A DNA stretch of 43,064 nucleotides, from assembly GCA_014799925.1 (NCBI GenBank), contig JAAVHC010000007.1, forward strand, positions 1-43,064, written 5' to 3'. Each line of letters opens with the position of its first letter. Position 1 is the first letter of the stretch. Position numbers and translations under genes: made by a program. Below are positions 16,028 through 23,848 of this stretch, one piece after another. The notes beneath the pieces are model-generated. The model made no database searches. It was not told where the DNA came from and was given only the letters and a program-made list of their open reading frames with translations. The DNA is from Oscillibacter sp. GTDB lineage: Bacteria > Bacillota > Clostridia > Oscillospirales > Oscillospiraceae.

Positions 16028-17584
16028 GTGAAAAGAAATCATCCCGTAAAACAGACAACTGAAAGGAGAATTTCCGCCTCCCTGCGCATCGCCCTGGTGC
16101 TTTTGCTGCTGTTCCTCAATATTGCCTCCGTGGTGATCCTGACCTATTTCCTGCAATCCCACGCCTATATCGCCTTTGCCGCCCTGGAACTGCTGGCCAT
16201 GGGCGTGGCCGTCAGCATTCAGTCCAGCGCGTCCAGCTCCAGCTATAAGCTGGCCTGGACGCTGCTGGTGGTGGCCCTGCCGGTGGCGGGGATGATCCTG
16301 TACGTCCTGTGGGGCGGGAACATCCAGAGCAAGCGGCTGAACCTCCTTCCCATCCCGCCGCCGAAGGACCGCTCCCTGGACCGGCGGTGGTCGGATATTG
16401 ATCTGGAGAAGATGGGCGGCCGGTTCCCCACCTGGCAGCGGGCCGCCCGGCTGCTGAGCCGGCGGGGATTTCTGCTCTACCGGAACACCAGCGCCGTTTA
16501 TTTTTCCTCCGGCGCGGATTTCTTCGCGGACGCCTCTGAGCGGATGGAGAAGGCGGAGCGGTTCATCTTCCTGGAGTACTTTATTCTGGCGGAGGGGCGG
16601 TTGTGGGACCGGATTCTGTCCATTCTCATTGACCGGGCAAAGCACGGGGTGGAGGTCAAGATCATTTTCGACGATTTCGGCAACATTACCCGGATGCGGG
16701 GTGAGACCATCGAAAAAATGCGCGCGGAAGGAATTGAGGTCTGCGTCTTTAACCCCGTCCACCAGTATGTAAACCGGTTGTACTTCAACTATCGGGACCA
16801 TCGGAAGATCCTGTGCGTGGACGGGCAGTACGCCTACACCGGCGGGATCAACGTGGCCGACGAGTACGCGGGCCTGCTGGTCCGCTTCGGCGAGTGGAAG
16901 GACAGCGGGGTCCTGCTGGACGGGCCGGGAGCCTGGGGGCTCACGTCCCAGTTTCTGCACATGTGGGAAATGCTGGGGGAGCGGTTCCACAGGGAACACG
17001 ACTACTACCGCCCTCTGGAGAGCCGGGAGTCGGATGGACTGTGCCAGCCGTTCAGCGACGGACCGATGAACAACCCGGACAACCCGGCGGAGGATCTGTA
17101 TATCCAGTGCATCACCAACGCCCACAGGAAGCTGTGGCTCACCACCCCCTACCTGGCGGTGGAGGACACCGTGGTGCGGGCACTGTGCATGGCCTCCGAC
17201 AGCGGCGTGGACGTGCGCCTCATGCTGCCGGGGATCCCGGATCACAGGTACACCCAGATTGTGGCCGGCTCCTACTATGAGCGGCTCCTGCATCACGGGG
17301 TGAAGCTCTACGAGTTCACGCCGGGCTTTCTTCATACCAAGAGCCTGGTGGCCGACGGAGAGATCGCCCTGCTGGGCACCATCAATATGGACTACCGCAG
17401 CTTTCAGCTCCACTACGAGTGCGGCGTGGCCTTTTACGGCGCGCCGGTGATCGAGGCCGTGACCCGGGACATGCGGGAGATCATCCGGCGCAGCGCGCCG
17501 GTGGAGCTGGAGCGCTGGGAAAAGCGGTCCGGGTTCAGAAAAATGCTGGAGAAGGTGCTGCGGATCTTCTCGATCTGGATGTGA
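16028..17584 (+). CDS. cls: Cardiolipin synthase
   Basis: Membrane phospholipase-D-type enzyme that joins two phosphatidylglycerols into cardiolipin. Start GTG 16028 is chosen for AAGGAG 6-7 bases upstream; an ATG frame from 15983 lacks a site. The 518 residues hold two N-terminal membrane helices (about 17-65), then two HKD motifs, HRKILCVDG near 258 and HTKSLVADG near 435, each followed by a GGINVADEY- or GTINMDYRS-type segment. It lies 12 bases ahead of cobO. Confidence 0.94.
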   Translation: MKRNHPVKQTTERRISASLRIALVLLLLFLNIASVVILTYFLQSHAYIAFAALELLAMGVAVSIQSSASSSSYKLAWTLLVVALPVAGMILYVLWGGNIQSKRLNLLPIPPPKDRSLDRRWSDIDLEKMGGRFPTWQRAARLLSRRGFLLYRNTSAVYFSSGADFFADASERMEKAERFIFLEYFILAEGRLWDRILSILIDRAKHGVEVKIIFDDFGNITRMRGETIEKMRAEGIEVCVFNPVHQYVNRLYFNYRDHRKILCVDGQYAYTGGINVADEYAGLLVRFGEWKDSGVLLDGPGAWGLTSQFLHMWEMLGERFHREHDYYRPLESRESDGLCQPFSDGPMNNPDNPAEDLYIQCITNAHRKLWLTTPYLAVEDTVVRALCMASDSGVDVRLMLPGIPDHRYTQIVAGSYYERLLHHGVKLYEFTPGFLHTKSLVADGEIALLGTINMDYRSFQLHYECGVAFYGAPVIEAVTRDMREIIRRSAPVELERWEKRSGFRKMLEKVLRIFSIWM

Positions 17585-17596
17585 AGGAGAATTGAT

Positions 17597-18115
17597 ATGC
17601 CAGGATTGATCCATATTTACTGCGGCGACGGAAAAGGAAAAACCACCGCCTCACTGGGCTTGGCCCTGCGGGCGGCGGGCAGCGGGAAAAGGGTGCTGCT
17701 GCTGCAATTTTTCAAGGACGGCAAAAGCTCCGAGTTCGCCTCTCTGGCCCATGTGCCGGGGATCGAGGTCATCCCGCAGACGCGGACCTTCGGCTTCAGC
17801 TGGACCCTCTCCGAGGCGGAACAAGCGGAGGCAAAAGCGTATTACTCCGATCTGCTGGAGAACGCCTTCCGGAGGGGTGCGGACTTCGACCTGCTGGTGC
17901 TGGACGAGGCCATGAGCGCCTGTTCCACCGGGATGATCGGGGAGGCGCGGCTCCTGGCGCTGCTGGGGGAGAAGCCGGAGGGACTGGAGGTAGTCCTCAC
18001 CGGGCGGGGCCCGTCCCAGGCGCTGCTGGACGCGGCGGACTACGTCACCGAGATGAAAAAGATCAAGCACCCCTATGAAAAGGGCGTCGCCGCCCGGAAG
18101 GGGATTGAATATTAA
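17597..18115 (+). CDS. cobO: Corrinoid adenosyltransferase (CobO/BtuR type)
   Basis: Adds the adenosyl group from ATP to cob(I)alamin or cob(I)yrinate, giving coenzyme B12. The 172 residues have an N-terminal P-loop GDGKGKTT (10-17), FFKDG, the Walker-B-like DLLVLDEAMSA near 94-104 and the late EVVLTGRGPSQALLDAADYVTEM, typical of the BtuR/CobO family. It is last in the pncB-sel1-cls-cobO run. No other cobalamin genes are nearby. Confidence 0.93.
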   Translation: MPGLIHIYCGDGKGKTTASLGLALRAAGSGKRVLLLQFFKDGKSSEFASLAHVPGIEVIPQTRTFGFSWTLSEAEQAEAKAYYSDLLENAFRRGADFDLLVLDEAMSACSTGMIGEARLLALLGEKPEGLEVVLTGRGPSQALLDAADYVTEMKKIKHPYEKGVAARKGIEY

Positions 18116-18236
18116 GCCCAATTCGACTTCGTGTTCCCTGTGAGATACAATGAATAAAAATTCTGCATTTTGAGTTGTATGTCCTGTGGTATGGTTATAT
18201 ACAAATCGGAATTTGCTTAATGTTGGAGATGTATAT

Positions 18237-18773
18237 ATGAAATTGTATTTGGTCAAGCCTGATTTGATTTATTATGAAAAATATAATGACATGATGTCCG
18301 AATGGTGTGCAAGCAAAACACAGATAGCCCCATGGTTCCTGAATAGTGCAATCGTGTCTATTGATGAGTTTGCTCGGTTTGTCAGGATGCTGGACGATTG
18401 TGAACATGGAATTGTTGATAAAAATTTTAGTGCTACATCATCATATTTTGTAGTGGATGAAAACGACAGATTAATAGGCGCTACCAGTCTGCGCCATTAT
18501 CTTACAGTTGAAGGATTTCATTCTTGGGGGCATATCGGATATGGTGTTCGTCCCACTGAACGCCGAAGAGGCTATGCCGTTCAGATGTTAAAAATGATGC
18601 TGGAGCAGGCGAAGAAAAAGGGAATATATAAGGTGTTGGTTGGTGTTCATGATGGTAATATTGGTTCATGGAAAGCAGTTGAGAAATGCGGAGGAGTTAT
18701 GGAAAATGTTGTACATATAGAAAATGATGATGAACCAATTCGCAGGTATTGGATTGAGATAGAGCGAGACTAG
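18237..18773 (+). CDS. GNAT N-acetyltransferase, AT-rich
   Basis: 179-residue acetyl-CoA-dependent acetyltransferase of unknown substrate. Start ATG 18237 (MKLYLVKPDL) has GGAGA 7 bases upstream; a frame from 18186 has none. The acetyl-CoA motif region reads HIGYGVRPTERRRGYAVQML (about 99-118), followed by GVHDGNIGSWKAVEKCGGV. Codon use is strongly AT-rich, unlike cobO before it, which points to transfer. A family A element follows 30 bases after the stop. Confidence 0.85.
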   Translation: MKLYLVKPDLIYYEKYNDMMSEWCASKTQIAPWFLNSAIVSIDEFARFVRMLDDCEHGIVDKNFSATSSYFVVDENDRLIGATSLRHYLTVEGFHSWGHIGYGVRPTERRRGYAVQMLKMMLEQAKKKGIYKVLVGVHDGNIGSWKAVEKCGGVMENVVHIENDDEPIRRYWIEIERD

Positions 18774-18802
18774 CAATTGGAAATATTGAAATTCAGCAGA
18801 TT

Positions 18803-18990
18803 TATAGTTGACACACTTGAGAACAAGTATATGTTGGGCTTCGCCCAAACCCACCAGGGGCGTTGCCCCCGTGGGCCGCGCTTTGCGCGGCTTAGGGCTG
18901 GGGCGGCCTTTGGCCGCCTAACGCCTGGACCCTACCGCCCTTTGAAAAGGGCGGCCCTAAACTTTATCATTTTTAAGTGTGTCCGCTATA
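18803..18990. mobile_element. Family A inverted-repeat element (MITE-like), 188 bp
   Basis: Ends TATAGTTGACACACTTGAG and TTAAGTGTGTCCGCTATA. The inside is a row of short hairpins: GGGC/GCCC, GGGGC/GCCCC, GCCGCGC/GCGCGGC, GGCGGCC/GGCCGCC and CCGCCCTTT/AAAGGGCGG. It has no gene and differs from the 11904 copy in its core while sharing the ends. Confidence 0.8.
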
Positions 18991-19014
18991 TACCCGGCTG
19001 TGCCTGTTTCCCGT

Positions 19015-19056
19015 AAAAAGGCCGCGCCTCCCTTTTAGGGGAGACGCGGCCTTTTT
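19015..19056. terminator. Bidirectional terminator
   Basis: AAAAAGGCCGCG pairs with CGCGGCCTTTTT, with CTCCC/GGGAG inside. It serves the minus-strand gene at 19062 and anything arriving from the left. Confidence 0.85.
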
Positions 19057-19061
19057 ATAAG

Positions 19062-19262
19062 TCACTCGCACAGCAGATCGTCGTCGTAATCGTCAAACTC
19101 GGAGCAGCGGCAGAAGCACTTGCCGGACAGCTTACCCTTCACCGCCGCGGTGTGCGCCGTCAGCTTGTCCCAGAAGCCGATCAGCAGGCAGATCAGTCCC
19201 GCCGCCGCCAGAGAAGCTCCAACGATTTTCAGCACGAAGCGCCAGGTACTAGAACTCTTCAT
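19062..19262 (-). CDS. Small single-helix membrane protein with Cys/Asp tail
   Basis: Unrecognised 66-residue protein. Start ATG 19262 (MKSSSTWRFVLK) is chosen because AGGAGG lies 6 bases upstream. One membrane helix (about 10-31) is followed by a basic stretch and a C-terminal end with KCFCRCSEFDDYDDDLLCE, rich in Cys and Asp as a metal or protein-binding tail might be. It lies after obg on the same strand, 95 bases downstream. Confidence 0.6.
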   Translation of the reverse strand: MKSSSTWRFVLKIVGASLAAAGLICLLIGFWDKLTAHTAAVKGKLSGKCFCRCSEFDDYDDDLLCE

Positions 19263-19357
19263 GGTAGACCTCCTATAAAATCTGATATGCTTTTTCATTA
19301 TATATCATTTTGTGGAGAATTACAATCCCTTTTTCCAAAAATAGGATAGGCTTTGGA

Positions 19358-20638
19358 TCAGTGCTGATATTCGAACTCCAGATCGTACAGGCTTACCAGG
19401 TCGCCGTCCCTGATGCCCATGGCTTCCAGACGGTCGAACAGGCCGCTTTCCCGCAGCATTTTGTCGAACCAGTTGCGGCTTTCGTAGTCTCCGAAGTTCG
19501 TGTTGGCCACCAGGCGCTGGAGCCAGGGCCCCTCGATGAGATATACGCCGTCCTCCACGGTGATCTCCAGCGGCTGGCTCATGTCCACCTTTGGCGGACG
19601 CTTCACATATTCCGGGGCGTATACCGCCACCGGCGGAAGCTCCCTGAGCCTGCCGGCCACGGCGCGGACCAGCTCCCTGGTCCCCTGGTGGGCGGCGGCG
19701 GAGATGGTGAACAGGGGCCACCCCAGCGCTTCCACATGGACCCGCAGCGCTTCCAGCAGGCTGTCGTCCGTCATGATGTCCGCCTTGTTGGCGGCAATGA
19801 TCTGGGGCCGTTGGGCCAACTCGGGACTGTACTGCTTCAGCTCCTGATTGATGGCGTCGAAGTCCGCCACCGGGTCCCGGCCCTCGCTGCCGGAGACGTC
19901 CACCACGTGGACCAGCAGGCGGCACCGGTCAATATGACGCAGAAATTCATGGCCCAGACCCGCGCCCTCGCTGGCTCCCTCAATGATGCCGGGGATGTCC
20001 GCCATGACGAAGCTGGCGCCGTCGTCCACATAGACCACCCCCAGATTGGGATACAGGGTGGTAAAGTGGTAGTTCGCGATCTTGGGGTTGGCCCGGCTGA
20101 CCACGCTGAGGAGGGTGGATTTGCCCACGTTGGGGAAACCCACCAGGCCCACGTCCGCCAGCAGCTTCAGCTCCAGCACGACCTCCATGGCCTCTCCGGG
20201 CAGGCCGCTTTTGGCGAACCGGGGGACCTGCCGGGTAGGCGTGGCGAAGTGCGCGTTGCCCCAGCCTCCCTTGCCGCCCCGGCAGAGAATGAACGGCTCG
20301 TCGCCGGACATGTCCTGAATGATTTCGTTGGTTTCCAGGTCCCGGACCAGGGTTCCTCTGGGTACGCGGATCACCAGGGACTTGCCGTCCTTGCCGCTTT
20401 TGCGCTTGCCCTGACCGTCCACGCCGTTCTCCGCCACGTATTTGCGCTTATAGCGGAAATCCATCAGCGTGGAGAGGTTGTCGTCCACTTGCAGGATAAT
20501 GTGTCCCCCCGCGCCGCCGTCGCCGCCGTCGGGACCTCCCGCGGCCACGTATTTCTCCCGGTGGAAGGAGACAGAGCCATTGCCGCCGCTGCCCGCTTTT
20601 ACCGAAATCCTTGCTTTATCAATAAAAGTTGTTGCCAT
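19358..20638 (-). CDS. obg: GTPase Obg
   Basis: Essential GTPase of 50S ribosome assembly and stress control. Start ATG 20638 (MATTFIDKARI), with AAGGAGG 8 bases upstream. The 426 residues consist of the glycine-rich Obg fold (1-155: SGGNGSVSFHREK, GGPDGGDGG), a GTPase domain with G1 GFPNVGKST (167-175), DIPGIIEGAS (G3) and NKAD (G4), and a C-terminal OCT domain with SRNWFDKMLRESGLFDRLEAMGI-type features. In Firmicutes it usually follows rplU-prp-rpmA; here a GNAT gene and a terminator stand between. Confidence 0.96.
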   Translation of the reverse strand: MATTFIDKARISVKAGSGGNGSVSFHREKYVAAGGPDGGDGGAGGHIILQVDDNLSTLMDFRYKRKYVAENGVDGQGKRKSGKDGKSLVIRVPRGTLVRDLETNEIIQDMSGDEPFILCRGGKGGWGNAHFATPTRQVPRFAKSGLPGEAMEVVLELKLLADVGLVGFPNVGKSTLLSVVSRANPKIANYHFTTLYPNLGVVYVDDGASFVMADIPGIIEGASEGAGLGHEFLRHIDRCRLLVHVVDVSGSEGRDPVADFDAINQELKQYSPELAQRPQIIAANKADIMTDDSLLEALRVHVEALGWPLFTISAAAHQGTRELVRAVAGRLRELPPVAVYAPEYVKRPPKVDMSQPLEITVEDGVYLIEGPWLQRLVANTNFGDYESRNWFDKMLRESGLFDRLEAMGIRDGDLVSLYDLEFEYQH

Positions 20639-20668
20639 AAATGGCACCTCCTTGGTGAATTGTCGGTT

Positions 20669-21109
20669 TTACAGCGCCAGACGGTAGATGCGCTGACGCT
20701 TCATGCCCTCCCGCCAGGCGAAATATTCTCTTGGGACCTCGCATATCTCGAGGAGCTCCGCGCCCAGCCCTTCGATCGTCCGGCAGGAGGCGGTATTGCT
20801 CTCCGCGCAGGTGAGACAGAGGGCGGTCATGCCGTGATACCGGGCCACATCCAGGACCATCCGGCAGGCCGTGCGGGCATAGCCGTGGCCGCGGTGGGAC
20901 GCGTCGATCTCGTAGCCGATATTCCCGTTATAGTATGTGTGAAAAGCCGCGCCGACGCGGATGCTGATTTTGCCAACGGGGGCGCCGTTTATCAGAATGT
21001 CGTAGTAATAGAAGGGCAGGCCGTCGGGCCCGGCGGGGTTCTTCTCGATGATTCGCAGGGTCATGGGGCCGCTGGTGAGGCGGTCGAAGCGGTCGGTAAA
21101 GATCAGCAT
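20669..21109 (-). CDS. GNAT N-acetyltransferase between rpmA and obg
   Basis: 146-residue acetyltransferase with unknown substrate. Start ATG 21109 (MLIFTDRFD), with AAAGGAG upstream. The acetyl-CoA loop reads IDASHRGHGYARTACRMVL, followed by LTCAESNTASCRTIEGLGAELLE, the GNAT motif A and B pattern. It is 30 bases ahead of obg, so they are probably co-transcribed. Confidence 0.85.
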   Translation of the reverse strand: MLIFTDRFDRLTSGPMTLRIIEKNPAGPDGLPFYYYDILINGAPVGKISIRVGAAFHTYYNGNIGYEIDASHRGHGYARTACRMVLDVARYHGMTALCLTCAESNTASCRTIEGLGAELLEICEVPREYFAWREGMKRQRIYRLAL

Positions 21110-21130
21110 GCCGGCTCCTTTCTCTGACAG

Positions 21131-21159
21131 AAAAAGAGGTCCCGATGTTTCGGGACCTC
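21131..21159 (-). terminator. Terminator after rpmA
   Basis: GAGGTCCCG / CGGGACCTC stem with a 6-base loop, followed on the minus strand by five T. It lies between rpmA and the GNAT-obg genes. Confidence 0.8.
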
Positions 21160-21168
21160 TTTCACCGA

Positions 21169-21447
21169 TCAAGCCTCGTAAACAGAAACCTGCTTGCGAT
21201 CCTTGCCCAGACGCTCGAAGCGGACTACGCCGCTCGCCGTGGCGAACAGGGTGTCGTCACTGCCGCGGCCCACATTCACACCGGGGTGAATGTGCGTCCC
21301 GCGCTGGCGGACGAGGATGTTGCCGGCCAGAACGTGCTGACCGTCGGCGCGCTTGGGCCCAAGGCGCTTGCTCTTGGAATCACGGCCGTTCTTGGTGGAA
21401 CCAACGCCCTTCTTATGGGCGAAGAACTGCAAACCAATGTTCATCAT
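21169..21447 (-). CDS. rpmA: Ribosomal protein bL27 with Prp-cleaved N-terminus
   Basis: Large-subunit protein near the peptidyl-transferase centre. The 92 residues begin [21 protein letters not shown]. The LQFF-AHKKG junction is the site cut by the Prp protease in Firmicutes, so residues before Ala10 should be removed. [20 protein letters not shown] is the family core. The prp gene is just upstream in the same operon. Confidence 0.96.
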   Translation of the reverse strand: MMNIGLQFFAHKKGVGSTKNGRDSKSKRLGPKRADGQHVLAGNILVRQRGTHIHPGVNVGRGSDDTLFATASGVVRFERLGKDRKQVSVYEA

Positions 21448-21491
21448 GTGCGTATGCCATCCTTTCTGTAAGATGCGGCAGGGGGAGGAGG

Positions 21492-21824
21492 CTATTCCGC
21501 CTCCAGAACCTCTATATAGTCGGGATACTCGCTGTGCAGCTCCGCAAGATAGACCATCATGCCCGTCAGGATCGTCTGACAGGTGCTCTCGCTGGTCTGC
21601 CCCAGAGAGCCGGGAATACGGAGGGAAATATGGGCCGTCTTCTCATTGACCCTGACCGCCGCGCACAGGCCCATCACGTCATTGAGCACACACTCAATCA
21701 GACGGACCGTGCTGGTGACGGCGGCGCAGACGATGTCCTCGCCCTCGACGGCATAGCCGCTGTGGCCGGACGCGTCGAAGCCGACAATGCGGCTCCCCTC
21801 CATATGAAAGGTAACCGTCGTCAT
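21492..21824 (-). CDS. prp: Ribosomal-processing cysteine protease Prp
   Basis: Cuts the N-terminal extension from bL27 before it joins the ribosome. The 110 residues hold the conserved His21 in GHSGYA and Cys33 in DIVCAAVT, the catalytic pair of this family. It starts 3 bases after the rplU stop and is followed by rpmA: the standard rplU-prp-rpmA order. The extension on L27 here matches its specificity. Confidence 0.93.
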   Translation of the reverse strand: MTTVTFHMEGSRIVGFDASGHSGYAVEGEDIVCAAVTSTVRLIECVLNDVMGLCAAVRVNEKTAHISLRIPGSLGQTSESTCQTILTGMMVYLAELHSEYPDYIEVLEAE

Positions 21825-21827
21825 GCC

Positions 21828-22139
21828 TTAGGCGGAAATCTTCTTGATCTCGACCTTGGTATAGGGCTGACGGTGACCCTGACGCCTGCGGTAGCCCTTC
21901 TTGGGATTGTACTTGAAGATACGGATCTTCTTGCCCTTGCCGTTCTTCAGCACGGTGGCCTCCACCTTGGCTCCCGCCACGGTGGGAGTGCCGATGGTGG
22001 CGCTGTCGCCGTCCAGGATCGCCAGCACCTGGTCAAAAACCACCTGGCTGTCGGCCTCCACGGGCAGCTTCTCGATGAACAGAGTGTCTCCCTCCGTCAC
22101 CTTGTACTGCTTACCGCCGGTAACAATGATTGCGTGCAT
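21828..22139 (-). CDS. rplU: Ribosomal protein bL21
   Basis: Large-subunit protein of 103 residues. Start ATG 22139 ([14 protein letters not shown]), the standard bL21 beginning; a longer frame from 22220 is leader. Family features are [46 protein letters not shown] and the C-terminal VEIKKI. It is first in its operon behind a strong promoter and a leader of about 120 bases, where many Firmicutes carry an L21 leader RNA; I could not confirm that motif here. Confidence 0.96.
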   Translation of the reverse strand: MHAIIVTGGKQYKVTEGDTLFIEKLPVEADSQVVFDQVLAILDGDSATIGTPTVAGAKVEATVLKNGKGKKIRIFKYNPKKGYRRRQGHRQPYTKVEIKKISA

Positions 22140-22267
22140 ACCTTTCGCACCTCGCTTTCCTTTATTATGAAGCACTTGACCGCGCTCCTTTACGGGCTCG
22201 CTGTCGTAGGTGGCGCTCACAGGAATTTCCTCCGGGCGCGCTTAAACCCATTCAAAGCGGCTTATAT

Positions 22268-22296
22268 AGTATAACAGCGGATTTTGGGAATGTCAA
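22268..22296 (-). promoter_or_regulatory. Promoter of rplU-prp-rpmA
   Basis: TTGACA, 17 bases, TATACT on the minus strand, matching the consensus in 11 of 12 positions. Confidence 0.8.
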
Positions 22297-22335
22297 CTGT
22301 TTTTTCGCGGGAATTCCCTGCTTTTTCCTGAAAGC

Positions 22336-22364
22336 GGGGAACAGGAGAAATTCTCCTGTTCCCC
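22336..22364. terminator. Hairpin after the glycyl-radical-like gene
   Basis: Stem GGGGAACAGGAGA / TCTCCTGTTCCCC, nearly perfect, 14 bases past the stop of the gene at 22378. It separates that gene from the rplU promoter. The T-run is weak. Confidence 0.7.
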
Positions 22365-22377
22365 TCAGATATGCTGA

Positions 22378-22641
22378 TCAGACATGCTTTACCCGGTCGT
22401 GCTCCTCGGCGGCCTTGGCGTCGTTCCAGTGGCTCATGTCTCCCACCAGATAGCCGGTAATCCGGCGGATCCGGCTGAAGGGCCGTGGCGCAAGGTGGTA
22501 GCGCAAATCCACGTAGTCCCCGTCCACATGGACGTCCATGGACCGGACGGTGCCGATGGCGTACTTGCTGTTGGCGCGGGCGATATAAGCGTCCAGCTCC
22601 TGCCGGCTGATCTCCCCGCCGGTTACATTGACCTGCATCAT
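22378..22641 (-). CDS. Stand-alone NrdD C-terminal (glycyl-radical-like) domain protein
   Basis: 87-residue protein whose second half resembles the very end of the anaerobic ribonucleotide reductase NrdD: RITGYLVGDMSHWND (60-74) followed by AKAAEEHDRVKH. In NrdD the same place reads CGYLG and carries the glycyl radical; in pyruvate formate-lyase it is SGYAV. Gly63 is in the matching position, but the Cys before it is Thr. The body of a reductase is absent, so it cannot be an enzyme alone. Similar small proteins are commonly annotated as NrdD in Firmicutes. It is divergent from a Crp/Fnr regulator with a palindrome between them. Confidence 0.65.
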   Translation of the reverse strand: MMQVNVTGGEISRQELDAYIARANSKYAIGTVRSMDVHVDGDYVDLRYHLAPRPFSRIRRITGYLVGDMSHWNDAKAAEEHDRVKHV

Positions 22642-22700
22642 TGTTTTAGCCTCCTGTGTTGCCGCCCAACCGAATTGGGTCTTTACTTTTGTGTAAGGTC

Positions 22701-22743
22701 AGTATATCATGAGAGACAGAGAAATCCTGTTGCAACCGCAACA
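22701..22743 (-). promoter_or_regulatory. Promoter and Crp/Fnr-type palindrome
   Basis: Minus-strand -10 TATACT (22701-22706) has no good -35. Instead the palindrome TGTTGCAACCGCAACA (22728-22743) is centred about 41.5 bases before the expected start, the usual place of a class II Crp/Fnr activator site. The regulator gene starts 66 bases to the right. Confidence 0.6.
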
Positions 22744-22809
22744 AACGAAAAAATTTTCCGCATCGTCCGTGATTTGCGGATCTATGGATGAAACAGAGGA
22801 GAAGACGCC

Positions 22810-23490
22810 ATGAAATATGGAGAGCTGGCAATTTTCAGCGGCATCACCGACGAAGAGGTGGAGTCTATGATCCACTGCTTTCGGATGCGGCGGGCCCGGT
22901 TCGAGCCGGGACAGACCATCTGCGCCTATGGAGAGTCCGGCGGCGAGGTGGGCGTACTGGTCCGGGGGCAGGCGGCGCTGGTGCGCTTTGACGACGCCGG
23001 GACCCGGACCATTCTGGAGCGCGTGGAGTCCGGCGGCGTGTTTGGGGAGGCGCTGGCCTTCACGCCGGAGCTGGGCGACTGCGTGGAAGTGGTCAGCGCC
23101 GGGGAGAGCGAGGCGCTCTTCATGGAATACGGCCACCTGATGAAGCGGTGCGAAAAGGCCTGCGCCCACCACAGCAAGCTGGTGCAGAACATGTTCCGCC
23201 TGGTGGCGGACCATACCCGGCGGCTGAGCCGCCGGGTGGAGGTCCTCAGCCGCCGGAGCATCCGGGAGAAACTGCGGTGCTATTTCCGGCTGTGCCGCCT
23301 GGAGGCGGGCTCGGACAGCTTCACCCTGCCCTTCACCCTCAGCGCCCTGGCGGACTACATCAGCACGGACCGCAGCGCCATGATGCGGGAGCTACGAAAA
23401 ATGCGGGAAGAGGGGCTGGTATCCGTGGAGGGCCGGCAGGTCGTCTGGCGGGAGGCCGGGGGCGCCACTAGAGCACATTCTTCACGCTGA
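22810..23490 (+). CDS. Crp/Fnr family transcription regulator
   Basis: 226-residue regulator. It has an N-terminal cyclic-nucleotide-type barrel (about 15-115, with GESGGEVGVLVRGQAAL and ESGGVFGEALAF), a dimer helix, and a C-terminal winged helix with the recognition region TLSALADYISTDRSAMMRELRKM (about 176-198). No FNR-type N-terminal cysteine cluster is seen, though several Cys lie elsewhere. AGAGGAG lies about 10 bases before the ATG. It is divergent from the glycyl-radical-like gene; its 3' end overlaps the convergent DUF4363 gene by 23 bases. The effector is unknown. Confidence 0.9.
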   Translation: MKYGELAIFSGITDEEVESMIHCFRMRRARFEPGQTICAYGESGGEVGVLVRGQAALVRFDDAGTRTILERVESGGVFGEALAFTPELGDCVEVVSAGESEALFMEYGHLMKRCEKACAHHSKLVQNMFRLVADHTRRLSRRVEVLSRRSIREKLRCYFRLCRLEAGSDSFTLPFTLSALADYISTDRSAMMRELRKMREEGLVSVEGRQVVWREAGGATRAHSSR

Positions 23491-23848
23491 CGCTCTGGGT
23501 GTCGGCCAGCAGCCGCAGCTGGCTGGTCAGCTGGGCCAGGAACGCGTGGAAATCCGCGTCCTCCTCCTCCCGGCACAGGGCCATGGCCCCGGCGAACAGG
23601 CCCTCCGCCTCGTCCAGATCGCTGTGGTCCATGATGACGCGAAAGAAGGTCTGACTGGCCGACCAATCGGCGTAGGCGGTCTCCAGCCGCTCCGCCGCCC
23701 GGTCCCACTCCTCCTGACGGGCCAGCTGCCCGGTTTCCTCCAGCAGCTCGTTCCAGTGGTCGGTCCGCTGCTCCACATACCGCCCGGTCCAGAGGGAGAA
23801 GCCCAGGATGAGCGCCAGCAGCCCCATGGGGATATAAAAGGCTTTCAC
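23468..23848 (-). CDS. DUF4363 family membrane-anchored protein
   Basis: 126-residue protein with one N-terminal helix (MKAFYIPMGLLALILGFSLW) and an alpha-helical outer or periplasm-side part (WNELLEETGQLARQEEWDRA). It resembles DUF4363 proteins, which in clostridia sit beside DUF421 genes. Its ATG overlaps the stop of the DUF421 gene (ATGA), showing coupling. The function of the pair is unknown; nearness to spore genes in relatives hints at sporulation, which is an inference. Confidence 0.75.
   Translation of the reverse strand: MKAFYIPMGLLALILGFSLWTGRYVEQRTDHWNELLEETGQLARQEEWDRAAERLETAYADWSASQTFFRVIMDHSDLDEAEGLFAGAMALCREEEDADFHAFLAQLTSQLRLLADTQSVSVKNVL

Noticed and set aside
15968-17614. 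548-codon frame on the minus strand
   Set aside because: Mirror of cls, whose HKD motifs are on the plus strand.
19310-21127. 605-codon frame on the plus strand
   Set aside because: Mirror of obg and the GNAT gene.
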